Assembly (NCBI RefSeq): GCF_947498175.1
Contig: NZ_CANMJB010000001.1
Location: 124,001 to 188,000 of the forward strand
Direction of reading: 5' to 3'
Length of the DNA: 64,000 nt
DNA from: an uncultured Algimonas sp.
GTDB taxonomy: Bacteria > Pseudomonadota > Alphaproteobacteria > Caulobacterales > Maricaulaceae
Shown here: positions 20,920 through 30,217 of the stretch, piece after piece
Layout of the letters: every line of letters starts with the position of its first letter
How positions within the stretch are numbered: position 1 is the first letter of the stretch
Notes under the pieces: generated by a model
The model's database searches: none
Told to the model about the DNA's origin: nothing
The model's input: only the letters and a program-made list of their open reading frames with translations
Translations under genes and position numbers: made by a program

Positions 20920-21342
20920 GCCGTCCCGGACAGACGGTTCGCGCTGATATGTGGTTCATGCCGTCCCGACACGATGAGAGGTCTTTGCGTACAGGATCGC
21001 AGCGCGACGTCATTGCGGCGCGTGGTCGACCTTGGGAATGGCCTCGAGCCGATCCTCCCGATCGGCGCGACTGGACATATGGATGTGTGCGTCCGGCCTG
21101 ACCGGAACGGATGTGTCGAGGCTTCCGGCAGGGACGACCGGAAGCGCGCCATCCATCTACAGGCTCGGAACGGCAGAGCCGCATGTCGCGCAAGAGCTTT
21201 TCGCATGACGTGTGCTGGGCAGACGGTTCCGCACAGGCCTGAGCCGACATGCCGATGTGTCATGGCGTCGATTTCCGCTGGCTGTGGCCGTTCTGTAACC
21301 GGGCCGGATCGACATCAGGCCGTCACGCGTGCCCGACCCATG
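20920..21342. other. Non-coding stretch upstream of the rplU promoter
   Basis: About 420 bp between the rplU promoter and the terminator of the giant repeat gene. No gene, tRNA or clear RNA fold was recognised; short open frames lack any family likeness. Confidence 0.5.
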
Positions 21343-21375
21343 AAAAAAGCCCCGCCGCCGGAAAGGCGACGGGGC
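21343..21375 (-). terminator. Terminator of the giant repeat-protein gene
   Basis: An 11-bp stem (21349-21359 with 21365-21375, one non-canonical pair) with a 5-nt loop; read on the minus strand it ends in six T. It starts 24 nt after the giant gene's stop codon. Confidence 0.88.
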
Positions 21376-21398
21376 CGGTCTCGTGGGCGGCGCGGGCT

Positions 21399-24300
21399 TT
21401 AGTTGGCCCGGCCGATGACATTGCCGCGCGCGTCGCGGATCTGGCCCTGGCCGTCGACACGGCCGACGATGACGCCGCGATTATCCGTCACGAACCCGTC
21501 GGACCGGACGATGAAACCGCCGGCGGTCGTCGCCGGCACGGTGCCCGGAGCGCTGACCGTGACCGGCCCGGCCGGGGCATCGACGACGACGGGAACGACA
21601 GGGGCGCCAGTCGAGAAGCTGCTGGTCGTCGTGACGGCGGTACCGCCCACCATGGAGCGCCAATCGACCTGCAACTCATCCACCGTGCGCAGCGTCAGCC
21701 CGCCCGTGGAGAGATTGCGCGAGACCTGGAAGGCTTCGACCGCGGCGTAGGTTTCCTGTGTCAGTCGGCCATCGATAGCCCCCTGGTAGAAGCCGAGTTC
21801 CTGCAGGCGGCGCTGGATGGCCGAGATGACGACCGAGTTGGCGTTGGCCTCGCACAGGACCTGGCGCCATTCGGATTGCTGCGCGCTGGTCTGCGCGCGT
21901 TTCTCCACCACGCCGAACTCGGCCGGAATGACGACCGTCTCGATGCGGGCGGGTACGGCGACGCGCTGGACCTCGATCGTGTCGTAGACGGCGGGAACGA
22001 CGCGGGTCTGCACCTGCGGCTGGCTGTCCACGACGCGGCGCGTGACCGTGCGGGTGACCGCCGGGATGGTGCGTTCCTCGACGCGGGCCGGCTGCGCCAG
22101 CACGCGGCGTTCGACCGTGCGGGTGACGGCCGGGACGACGCGCTGCTCGGACCGGGCGGGTTGCACGATGCGGCGGCGCGTTTCCTGGCGCGTGACCGCC
22201 GGGATGACGCGTTCTTCCACACGGCCCGGCTGAGCGACGACGCGGCGCGTGATCGTCTCGGCCACGGCCGGAATGGCGCGTTCGACCGCGCGGGCGGGCT
22301 GCGCCACGACGCGGCGCGTGACCGCCTTGGTGACGGCCGGGACCGCCACTTCGACGGTGCGGGCCGGCTGCGCGATGACGCGGCGGACTTCCTGTCGGGT
22401 GACGGCCGGAACCGCCCGTTCGATTACTTGCGCTTCCTGGCGCAGCACCTGGCGTTCGACCTGGCGGGTGACCGCCGGGATGACCCGTTCGGTGACTTGC
22501 GCCGGGGTGCGCACGACCTGTCGCTCGATCTGGCGCGTCACGGCCGGGATGGTCCGTTCCACGACACCCGCGGGCTGGGCGATGACGCGGCGCGTCACAT
22601 TGGCCGTCACGGCCGGTATGGCGCGTTCGACGGTGCGGGCCGGTTGCGCGATGACGCGGCGGACTTCCTGGCGGGTGACCGCCGGGATGGCCCGTTCCGT
22701 CACCTGCGCCGGGGTGCGGACGACGCGGCGCTCTTCCACGCGGGTCACGGCCGGAATGGCGCGTTCCACCACACGGGCGGGCTGCGCCACGACGCGGCGG
22801 GTGATCACGTCGGTCACGGCCGGGATGGTCCGTTCCACGACGGCGGCCGGGGTGCGCACGATGCGGCGTTCGACCTGCTGGGCGACGGCCGGGATGACGC
22901 GTTCGACGGTCGCGGCCGGTTGCACGATGCGGCGCAGCGTTTCCTGTCGCGTGACGGCCGGAAGGGTGCGTTCCACGACGGAGGCAGGCTGCGTCACGAC
23001 GCGGCGTTCGATCTGGCGCGTGACGGCCGGAATGGCGCGTTCGACGGTGCGGGCCGGTTGGACCACGACACGGCGCTCCTCGACGGTGGTGACGGGCGGG
23101 GTGACCCGTTCCACGACGGCGGCCGGGGTGCGCACGACGCGGCGCTCCACGACCTGCGTGATCGCCGGAACGGCGCGCTCGACGGTCGCGGCCGGCTGGA
23201 CCATGACGCGGCGCGTTTCCTGTCGCGTGACGGCCGGAAGGGTGCGTTCGGTCACAGTCGCCGGGGTGCGCACGACGCGGCGTTCGACCTGGCGCGTCAC
23301 GGCCGGAACCGCGACTTCGACCGTGCGGGCCGGAGCGGACACGCGAAGGATGGCCTCCTGGCGCGTGACGGCCGGAATGACCCGCTCGGTGACGGCGGCC
23401 GGGGTGCGCACGACGCGGCGGGTGATCTCTTCCGTGACGGCCGGGATGGTCCGTTCGGTGACGGCGGCCGGCTGGACGATCACGCGGCGTTCCTCGACCC
23501 GTGTCACGGCCGGGATGACCCGTTCGGTGACTTGCGCCGGGGTGCGCACGACCTGGCGTTCCACCTGGCGCGTCACGGCCGGGACGGCGCGTTCCACGAC
23601 GCGGGCCGGCTGCGCCAGCACGCGGCGCGTTTCCTGGCGGGTGACGGCCGGGATGACCCGTTCGACGGCCTGGGCCGGAGTGCGCAGGATCTGGCGTTCG
23701 ACCTGCTTGGTGATGGCCGGAACGGCGACTTCGACCGTGCGGGCCGGTTGTGCGACGACGCGGCGGGTCTCGACGCGGGTGACGGCCGGAATGACCCGTT
23801 CGACGGTCTGGGCCGGTGTCTGCACGACGCGGCGTTCGATCTGCTTCGTGATCGCCGGAATGACGCGCTCGACGGTCGCAGCCGGCTGGACCATGCGCAG
23901 CCGTTCCTCGACGCGGGTGACCGCCGGAACGGTCCGCTCGACCACGGCGGCCGGTTGGGCGACGACGCGGCGTTCGACCACTTCGGTGATCGCCGGGATG
24001 GCCCGTTCGGTCACAGCCGCCGGAGTGCGGATGACGCGGCGTTCTTCGACGCGGGTGACGGCCGGAACGGCGCGCTCCGTCACGGCGGCCGGCGTGCGGA
24101 CCACGCGGCGCTCGACCTGACGGGTCACGGCCGGGACGGCGCGTTCGACCGTGCGGGCCGGTTGCACCAGGACCTGGCGCTCTTCCAGGCGCGTCACGGC
24201 GGGAATGACGCGTTCGACGGCCTGGGCCGGAGTGCGCAGGACGCGGCGTTCGACCACTTTCGTCACGGCCGGGATGGCGCGCTCGGTGATGGCGGCGGGC

Positions 24301-27300
24301 GTCCGGACGATGCGGCGTTCCTCGGCGCGGGTGACGGCCGGGATCGCGGTTTCGACGACCTGGGCGGGCGTTCGCACGCGGCGGCATTCGATTTCCTTGG
24401 TGACCGCGGGGATGACCCGTTCGACCACGCGGGCGGGCTGGGCCACGACGCGGCGGCTCTCGACGCGGGTGACGGCCGGGATCGTGCGTTCCGTGACCTG
24501 CGCCGGGGTGCGCAGGACCTGGCGTTCGACCACTTTCGTCACGGCCGGGATGGCCACTTCGACGGTGCGGGCCGGTTGGGCGATGACGCGGCGTTCCTCG
24601 ACGCGGGTCACGGCCGGGATGACGCGTTCGACGACGGCGGCCGGACGGTCCACGACGCGGCGCGTGACCTGGCGGGTGACGGCCGGAACGGCGCGTTCCA
24701 CGACACCGGCGCGTTCGGCGACGACCTGGCGTTCCACCACTTCGGTGATGGCCGGGATGGCCCGTTCGACGACGGACGCCGGCTGCGCCACGATGCGGCG
24801 CTCCACAACCTGCGTGATCGCCGGAACGGCGCGTTCCACGGTCGCGGCGGGCTGGACGATGCGGCGGCGTTCCTCGGTCCGGGTGACGGCCGGGACGGCC
24901 CGCTCCACGACCTGGGCGGGCGTGCGGATGACGCGGCGCGTCTCTTCGCGGGTGACGGCCGGGATGACGCGCTCGACCGTGCGGGCGGGCTGGGCGACGA
25001 CGCGGCGTTCCTCGACGCGGGTCACGGCCGGAACGGCGCGTTCCACGACGGCGGCGGGACGATCCACGACGCGGCGGGTCACGGCGCGGGTGACGGCCGG
25101 GATGGCCCGTTCCACAGTGCGGGCGGGCTGGACGATAACGCGGCGGGTTTCGGTCCGGGTGACGGCCGGGACGGCCCGCTCCACGGCGGTCGCCGGACGG
25201 TCGATGACGCGGCGGGTCACGGCGCGGGTCACGGCCGGAATGTCGCGTTCGACCATGCGGGCGGGCTGCACCACGACCTGGGTCGAGACCTGTCTGGTCA
25301 CGGCGGGCACGCGGCGTTCGACGATTCGGGCTTCCTCGATCAGGCGCTCGACCTGGACGACGTCGACCTGCTGGGTGAAGTCGGCGTTGCCGGCCGTTGC
25401 GGGATCGATCTCGACCACGCGGGCCGGAGCGACCAGGCGGTTGACCTCGACCGTTTCGTAGATCGGCGGCACGGCGACTTCGCGCGTCGTCGCCGGACGG
25501 TCTACGACACGGCGCGTGACCTGGCGCGTGACGGCCGGAACGACCCGTTCGACGGCACGGGCGGGCTGGGCGACGACGGTCTTGGTGATCGTTTCGTAGC
25601 GGGCGGGAACCAGCACGCGGCAGAGGATCTCGCCGGTCTGGGTGACGATGGTCTGGGTCGATTCCACGACCTGTTCAGACACGCCGTTGAAGACGGTGAA
25701 CTGTCCGCGCGTATTGGTGTTGATGCGGCCAGAACCGCCGAGTTGCGCGGCATTGAGCGCCTGCGACCCGGGTTTCCATTCCTCGCGGGCGGGTTCGATG
25801 ATGACCTGTTCGGTGCGGGTCTCGTAGACCGGCGGGATGACTTCGATATCGACGCGTTCCGGCGAGACGACGATCGTCTCCGATACGTCGCGGTAGGTGG
25901 CGGGCACGACTTCGACGCGGGTCGTGGCTTCCTGCAGCAGCACCTGTTCCGACACGGTCTCGAACTGGGCCGGAATGACGCGCAGCAGCGAGGCGGCATC
26001 GCGCGCGACATAGGTCTCGGCGACCGTTTCGTATTCGGCGGCGACGGCGACGTATTCGACCGTTTCCGGCTGGACGATGACGGTTTCCGTCACGGTTTCG
26101 AACTCGGCCGGGACGACGACCAGTTCGGTCGAGGCGTCCTGGACGACGACCGTCTCGGTGACGTCGCGGAAGGTGGCGGGCTGGGCGATCAGCTCGACGC
26201 TGGCGTCCTGGACGACGACCGTCTCGGTCACGTCCTCGAACACGGCCGGGATGGTTTCGAATTCGACGGAAGCGGGCTGCACGACGACGGTCTCGGTGAT
26301 ATCGCGGAACGTGGCAGGCGTGGCGATCAGTTCCGTCGTGGCCGGGGTGACGACGACCGTCTCGGCGATCGTTTCGAACTCGGCCGGAACGGCGACGAGC
26401 TCGGTGGTGGCGTCCTGCACCACGACCGTTTCGGTCACCGTGTCGAATTCGGCCGGGACGACGACCAGTTCGGTCGAAGCGGGCTGGACGACGACGGTTT
26501 CGGCGACCGTCTCGAACACGGCCGGGACGGTCTCGAACTCGACCGATGCGGGCTGGACGACGACGGTCTCGGCGACCGTCTCGTAGACGGCCGGCACGCT
26601 GACGAGCTCGACGCTGGCCTCTTGCACCACGACCGTCTCGGCCACGGTTTCGTAGCGGGCGGGCGTGACGACCAGTTCGGTCGTGGCGTCCTGGACGACG
26701 ACCGTCTCGGTGACGTCGCGGAAGGTGGCGGGTTGCGTCACCAGTTCCGTCGACGCTTCCTGCGCGACGACGGTTTCGGCGACGGTCTCGAACACGGCCG
26801 GAACGGTCTCGAACGCGACGGAAGCGGGTTGGACGACCATGGTCTCGGTCACGGTCTCGAAGACCGGCGGGATCGTCACGAGCTCCGTGGACGCTTCCTG
26901 AGCGACGACGGTGAAGTCCTCGTCGGCATAGACGGCCGGGACGGTTTCGTACTGGACCGTTTCGGGCTGGACCAGCACGACTTCCGTATAGGTTTCGAAG
27001 ACCGGCGGCACGACGTTCAGCTCGGTCGCGGCCGTCTGAACGACGACGGTTTCCTGCACCGTGTCGAACACGGCCGGAACGGTGACATATTCGACACTGG
27101 CGGGCTGGACGACAACGGTTTCGGTGACGGTTTCGAATTCGGCCGGAACGGTGACCAGCTCCGTCGCCGCTTCCTGGGCGACCACTTCGAACTGCTCGGT
27201 CTCGTAGATGGCCGGGGTGGCGACGAATTCGACCGATGCGGGCTGGACGACCAGCGTTTCGGTCACGGTGTCGAAGACGGGGGGAACGGTCAGGAGCTCG

Positions 27301-29618
27301 GTCGAGGCATCCTGCACCACGACCGCCTCTGACACGGTTTCGAACACGGCCGGGACCGTGACATAGTCGACGCTGGCGGGTTGGACGACGACGGTTTCGG
27401 CCACGGTTTCGAACACGGCCGGGGTGGCGATCAGTTCGGTCGAGGCCGCCTGGACGACGACTGTTTCCTGATAGGTCTCGAACTGAGCGGGAACGGCCTC
27501 ATACTCCACGCCCGCAGGCTGGATCACCACGGTTTCGGCCACGGTCTCGAAGACGGGCGGCACGCTGACCAGCTCGGTGGACGCTTCCCGGACGACGACG
27601 GTTTCGGCGACGTCCTCGAAAACGGCCGGGATGGTCTGGTATTCGACCGTGGCCGGCTGCACGACGACCGTTTCCGCGACGGTCTCGAACACGGCCGGAG
27701 TCGTCACCAACTCGGCGGACGCTTCCTGCACGACGACGGTGAACGCCTCTTCTTCATAGACGGCCGGCAGAGTGTCGAATTCGACGGAGGCCGGTTGCAC
27801 GACGACCGTTTCCGCGACGGTCTCGAAGACCGGCGGCACGGCGACCAGCTCGGTGGAGGCGTCCTGAACCACGACCGTTTCCGTCACCGTGTCGAACACG
27901 GCCGGAACGGTGACGTAGTCGACGCTGGCGGGCTGGACGACGACCGTTTCCGTCACCGTGTCGAACACGGCCGGGATGCTGACCAGTTCCGTCGACGCTT
28001 CCTGCACGACGACGGTCTGCGTGACCTCTTCGAACTGGGCGGGGATGGTGTCATAGCGGACACCGGCCGGTTGGACGACGACCGTTTCGGCGACCGTTTC
28101 GTAGACCGGCGGCACGGCGACCAGCTCGGTCGACGCGTCCTGCGCGACGACCGTATAGACTTCGTCCTCGTAGACGGCCGGGGTCGCGATATATTCGACG
28201 CTGGCCGGCTGGACGACGACCGTCTCGGCGACGGTCTCGAAGACGGGCGGAGTCGCGACCAGTTCGGTCACGGCTTCCTGGATGACGACGGTCTCTGCGA
28301 CCGTCTCGAATATGGCCGGAACGGTTTCGAACTCGACGCTGGCTTCCTGCACCACGACCGTTTCGGCGACGGTCTCGAAGACCGCCGGGACGGTGACGAG
28401 CTCGGTCGAGGCGTCCTGGACGACGACCGTCTGGGTGTAGTCCTCGAACACGGCCGGAACGGTTTCGTACTCGACGCTGGCCGGTTGGACGACGACGGTC
28501 TCGCTGACCGTCTCGAAGACGGGCGGGGTGGCGACAAGTTCGGTCGCGGCGGCTTGCACCACGATGGTCTCGGACACGTCCTCGAACACGGCCGGAACGA
28601 CCGTCAGTTCGACATCGGCGTCGCGGACCACGACCGTCTCGGCGACGGTTTCGAAGACGGGCGGCACGACGACCAGCTCGGTCGAGGCCTCTTGCACGAC
28701 GACCGTCTCGGCGACCTCCTCGAATTCGGCCGGGATGCTGACATATTCGACGCTGGCGGGCTGGACGACGACCGTTTCGGTCACGTCCTCGAACGCGGCG
28801 GGCGTCGCGACCAGTTCGGTCACGGCGGGCGTGACGACCATGGTCTCGGCGACGGTCTCGAACGTGGCCGGCACGGTGACCAGCTCGGTCGAGGCCTCTT
28901 GCACGACGACCGTTTCGGCGACCGTTTCGAAGACGGGCGGGGTGACGACCAGCTCGGTCGAGGCGTCCTGGACGACGACCGTCTCGGCGACGTCTTCGAA
29001 CACGGCCGGGACGGTCTGGTAGTCGACGCTGGCGGGTTGGACGACGACCGTCTCGGTCACGTCCTCATAGACGGCCGGGGTGATCAGCAATTCGCTGGCC
29101 GCGGCCTGGGTGACGACGGTTTCCGTGACGGTCTCGAAGACCGGGGGGACGGCGATCAGTTCGGTGGAGGCGGCCTGGACAACGACATTCTCGACATAGT
29201 CTTCGAACACGGCGGGGGACGTGACGAAGGCGACGGATTCCGGGCGGACCAGGACGGTTTCGGCGACGGTCTCGTAGACGGGGGGGATCGTCACGAGCTC
29301 GGTCGAGGCTTCCTGGACGATGACGGTCTCGGTGACGTCGCGGAAGGTGGGGGTGCCCGACCCGACGACAACAAGCTCCGTGCTTTCTTCTTGGACCAGG
29401 ACGCGTTCGGTCACGGTCTCGATCTGCGCCGGGATCTTGCGGATCTCCTCGACGGCTTCGCGCAGGACGACCTGTTCGGTCGATATCTCGTACTGCGCCG
29501 GGACGATGACCCGGGCGAAACATTCGCCGGGCAACGGATTGCCGGGCGGCAATTCCTGCGCCACGGTCGGTGCGGCCAAGACAGCCACGCTGGCTGCCGT
29601 CAAAAGAGTGCGTTTCAT
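21399..29618 (-). CDS. Giant secreted protein of 108 23-residue repeats with C-terminal peptidoglycan-binding domain
   Basis: About 2739 residues. Start at 29618 (MKRTLLTAASVAV) because a signal peptide follows at once, cleaved near TVAQ (residue 21). Layout: cap 1 with Cys33 (GECFARVIVPAQYE); 54 acidic units, residues 40-1284, ending in an EEW motif; a 53-residue linker with Cys1333 (EILCRVLVPARYE); 54 basic units, residues 1338-2584, ending SEW; Cys2589 (RQVLCEANANS); a peptidoglycan-binding-1 domain at about 2597-2650 (IQRRLQELGFYQGAIDGRLT); and a tail with two Gly/Asp turns (DNRGVIVGRVDG; DARGNVIGRAN). Each unit starts with PA or PP and is predicted to hold two beta strands. Acidic units carry about -2 to -3 net charge, basic units about +2 to +3. 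Expected location is the periplasm or cell surface, bound to the wall. Function unknown. Shorter relatives with the same caps and domain exist to my memory as unnamed 'peptidoglycan-binding proteins'. Confidence 0.9.
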   Translation of the reverse strand: MKRTLLTAASVAVLAAPTVAQELPPGNPLPGECFARVIVPAQYEISTEQVVLREAVEEIRKIPAQIETVTERVLVQEESTELVVVGSGTPTFRDVTETVIVQEASTELVTIPPVYETVAETVLVRPESVAFVTSPAVFEDYVENVVVQAASTELIAVPPVFETVTETVVTQAAASELLITPAVYEDVTETVVVQPASVDYQTVPAVFEDVAETVVVQDASTELVVTPPVFETVAETVVVQEASTELVTVPATFETVAETMVVTPAVTELVATPAAFEDVTETVVVQPASVEYVSIPAEFEEVAETVVVQEASTELVVVPPVFETVAETVVVRDADVELTVVPAVFEDVSETIVVQAAATELVATPPVFETVSETVVVQPASVEYETVPAVFEDYTQTVVVQDASTELVTVPAVFETVAETVVVQEASVEFETVPAIFETVAETVVIQEAVTELVATPPVFETVAETVVVQPASVEYIATPAVYEDEVYTVVAQDASTELVAVPPVYETVAETVVVQPAGVRYDTIPAQFEEVTQTVVVQEASTELVSIPAVFDTVTETVVVQPASVDYVTVPAVFDTVTETVVVQDASTELVAVPPVFETVAETVVVQPASVEFDTLPAVYEEEAFTVVVQEASAELVTTPAVFETVAETVVVQPATVEYQTIPAVFEDVAETVVVREASTELVSVPPVFETVAETVVIQPAGVEYEAVPAQFETYQETVVVQAASTELIATPAVFETVAETVVVQPASVDYVTVPAVFETVSEAVVVQDASTELLTVPPVFDTVTETLVVQPASVEFVATPAIYETEQFEVVAQEAATELVTVPAEFETVTETVVVQPASVEYVTVPAVFDTVQETVVVQTAATELNVVPPVFETYTEVVLVQPETVQYETVPAVYADEDFTVVAQEASTELVTIPPVFETVTETMVVQPASVAFETVPAVFETVAETVVAQEASTELVTQPATFRDVTETVVVQDATTELVVTPARYETVAETVVVQEASVELVSVPAVYETVAETVVVQPASVEFETVPAVFETVAETVVVQPASTELVVVPAEFDTVTETVVVQDATTELVAVPAEFETIAETVVVTPATTELIATPATFRDITETVVVQPASVEFETIPAVFEDVTETVVVQDASVELIAQPATFRDVTETVVVQDASTELVVVPAEFETVTETVIVQPETVEYVAVAAEYETVAETYVARDAASLLRVIPAQFETVSEQVLLQEATTRVEVVPATYRDVSETIVVSPERVDIEVIPPVYETRTEQVIIEPAREEWKPGSQALNAAQLGGSGRINTNTRGQFTVFNGVSEQVVESTQTIVTQTGEILCRVLVPARYETITKTVVAQPARAVERVVPAVTRQVTRRVVDRPATTREVAVPPIYETVEVNRLVAPARVVEIDPATAGNADFTQQVDVVQVERLIEEARIVERRVPAVTRQVSTQVVVQPARMVERDIPAVTRAVTRRVIDRPATAVERAVPAVTRTETRRVIVQPARTVERAIPAVTRAVTRRVVDRPAAVVERAVPAVTRVEERRVVAQPARTVERVIPAVTREETRRVIRTPAQVVERAVPAVTRTEERRRIVQPAATVERAVPAITQVVERRIVAQPASVVERAIPAITEVVERQVVAERAGVVERAVPAVTRQVTRRVVDRPAAVVERVIPAVTRVEERRVIAQPARTVEVAIPAVTKVVERQVLRTPAQVTERTIPAVTRVESRRVVAQPARVVERVIPAVTKEIECRRVRTPAQVVETAIPAVTRAEERRIVRTPAAITERAIPAVTKVVERRVLRTPAQAVERVIPAVTRLEERQVLVQPARTVERAVPAVTRQVERRVVRTPAAVTERAVPAVTRVEERRVIRTPAAVTERAIPAITEVVERRVVAQPAAVVERTVPAVTRVEERLRMVQPAATVERVIPAITKQIERRVVQTPAQTVERVIPAVTRVETRRVVAQPARTVEVAVPAITKQVERQILRTPAQAVERVIPAVTRQETRRVLAQPARVVERAVPAVTRQVERQVVRTPAQVTERVIPAVTRVEERRVIVQPAAVTERTIPAVTEEITRRVVRTPAAVTERVIPAVTRQEAILRVSAPARTVEVAVPAVTRQVERRVVRTPATVTERTLPAVTRQETRRVMVQPAATVERAVPAITQVVERRVVRTPAAVVERVTPPVTTVEERRVVVQPARTVERAIPAVTRQIERRVVTQPASVVERTLPAVTRQETLRRIVQPAATVERVIPAVAQQVERRIVRTPAAVVERTIPAVTDVITRRVVAQPARVVERAIPAVTRVEERRVVRTPAQVTERAIPAVTRQEVRRVIAQPARTVERAIPAVTANVTRRVIAQPAGVVERTIPAVTRQIERQVVRTPAQVTERVIPAVTRQVERQVLRQEAQVIERAVPAVTRQEVRRVIAQPARTVEVAVPAVTKAVTRRVVAQPARAVERAIPAVAETITRRVVAQPGRVEERVIPAVTRQETRRRIVQPARSEQRVVPAVTRTVERRVLAQPARVEERTIPAVTRTVTRRVVDSQPQVQTRVVPAVYDTIEVQRVAVPARIETVVIPAEFGVVEKRAQTSAQQSEWRQVLCEANANSVVISAIQRRLQELGFYQGAIDGRLTQETYAAVEAFQVSRNLSTGGLTLRTVDELQVDWRSMVGGTAVTTTSSFSTGAPVVPVVVDAPAGPVTVSAPGTVPATTAGGFIVRSDGFVTDNRGVIVGRVDGQGQIRDARGNVIGRAN
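21867..25607 (-). repeat. Tandem array of 54 basic 69-bp units
   Basis: Coding repeats of period 69 bp (23 residues), counted one by one from the translation: 54 units including the short last unit and two irregular ones (unit 3 of 22 and unit 4 of 32 residues). The count closes exactly on the Trp codon at 21867-21869. Consensus features are PAVTR at positions 1-5, E/R-rich 7-10, VV at 11-12, AQPAR or RTPA near 13-17, and VERAI at 19-23. Unit 18 carries the only Cys of the array (residue 1745). Confidence 0.95.
25767..29501 (-). repeat. Tandem array of 54 acidic 69-bp units
   Basis: Coding repeats of period 69 bp counted from the translation: 54 units, unit 2 longer by three residues. Consensus features are PAVFE or PPVFE at positions 1-5, TVAETVVVQ at 6-14, and P/E/D-AS at 15-17. 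Positions 18-20 are TEL or VEY/VEF, alternating over much of the array to give a 46-residue (138-bp) super-repeat. The array is homologous to the basic one: PA at 1-2, VV at 11-12, Q-P-A at 14-16. Confidence 0.95.
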
Positions 29619-30217
29619 GGTCAAGACCCCCAAGTCTCCGGTCGATGTCGCTGCAAAGGCGCAGGTAGGGCAGGGTTTAGCCAATGGCCGGAAACATGGC
29701 TAGGTGTTAATATAAATGTATCAAATCGGCCGGGCCGCCGGAAAAGTACAATGGATTGCGGCAAACCCGGTTTCGTTCCCGGATCGCGCCCCGGAATATC
29801 CGACCAAGAATTAACCGGGGTTAGGGAACCTGATAAAATTTACACCAAGCGTGCCCGATTTTCGCCATTATCCGGCTTCGCCAAAACGGTTTCGCTAGCA
29901 AACGCACTCAACCGGGCCGCAGAAGATAATTTTCATATCCTTGAAATAGAACGAAACTTTTTTTCAAGAATTTCACCTGGCGCCGCTTTATGGTTTCCCA
30001 GTTCTTAAAATATGTCCCTTTCCGGGACACGTCCCGCCAAATCCTGACGGCGTTCGCATCGTTGGAGCGAAATCGTCGGTCGATCGGCGAATCGACGCGG
30101 CGCGAGACCGATCCTCGATTAACGAACCCTTGCGACTTCCCGCATCATGCCCGATGTCGGTCGGATAAGGATCCGGGCGTTGGCCGCCCGGGGCAGGGTC
30201 GAAGGGCATCCTCTATC
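29619..30217. other. AT-rich divergent intergenic region
   Basis: About 600 bp between the giant gene and the M16 peptidase gene, clearly AT-richer than its surroundings from about 29700 to 30015. It must hold both promoters. Possible -10 elements are TATATT on the minus strand (29714-29709) and TAAAAT on the plus strand (30006-30011), neither with a convincing -35. A 7-bp inverted repeat CTTGAAA/TTTCAAG (29940-29946, 29962-29968) and a small hairpin GTCCC/GGGAC near 30015-30028 are present. No gene was recognised. Confidence 0.55.

Noticed and set aside
20920-21342. tRNA or small RNA gene in the gap before rplU
   Set aside because: No cloverleaf with conserved T-loop or acceptor end could be found on either strand by eye; a covariance search would be needed to exclude other RNAs.
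21249-27332. Very long plus-strand open frame (about 2000 codons) opposite the giant repeat gene
   Set aside because: It is the antisense image of the 69-bp repeats: GC-rich Val/Glu/Thr/Arg codons give no stops on the other strand. It has no signal peptide, domain or sensible start, while the minus-strand frame has signal peptide, caps, domain, ribosome-binding site and terminator.
21867-29501. Possible CRISPR array or intergenic satellite because of the regular 69-bp period
   Set aside because: There are no constant repeats with unique spacers; the period is a whole number of codons and the frame is kept throughout, so these are coding repeats.
29811-29825. CtrA-like site in the AT-rich region (TTAACC near TTAG)
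   Set aside because: Spacing is 6 instead of 7 and the second half reads TTAG.
27381-30008. Second long plus-strand open frame opposite the acidic repeats
   Set aside because: Same cause as above; it runs out into the AT-rich intergenic region with no protein features.
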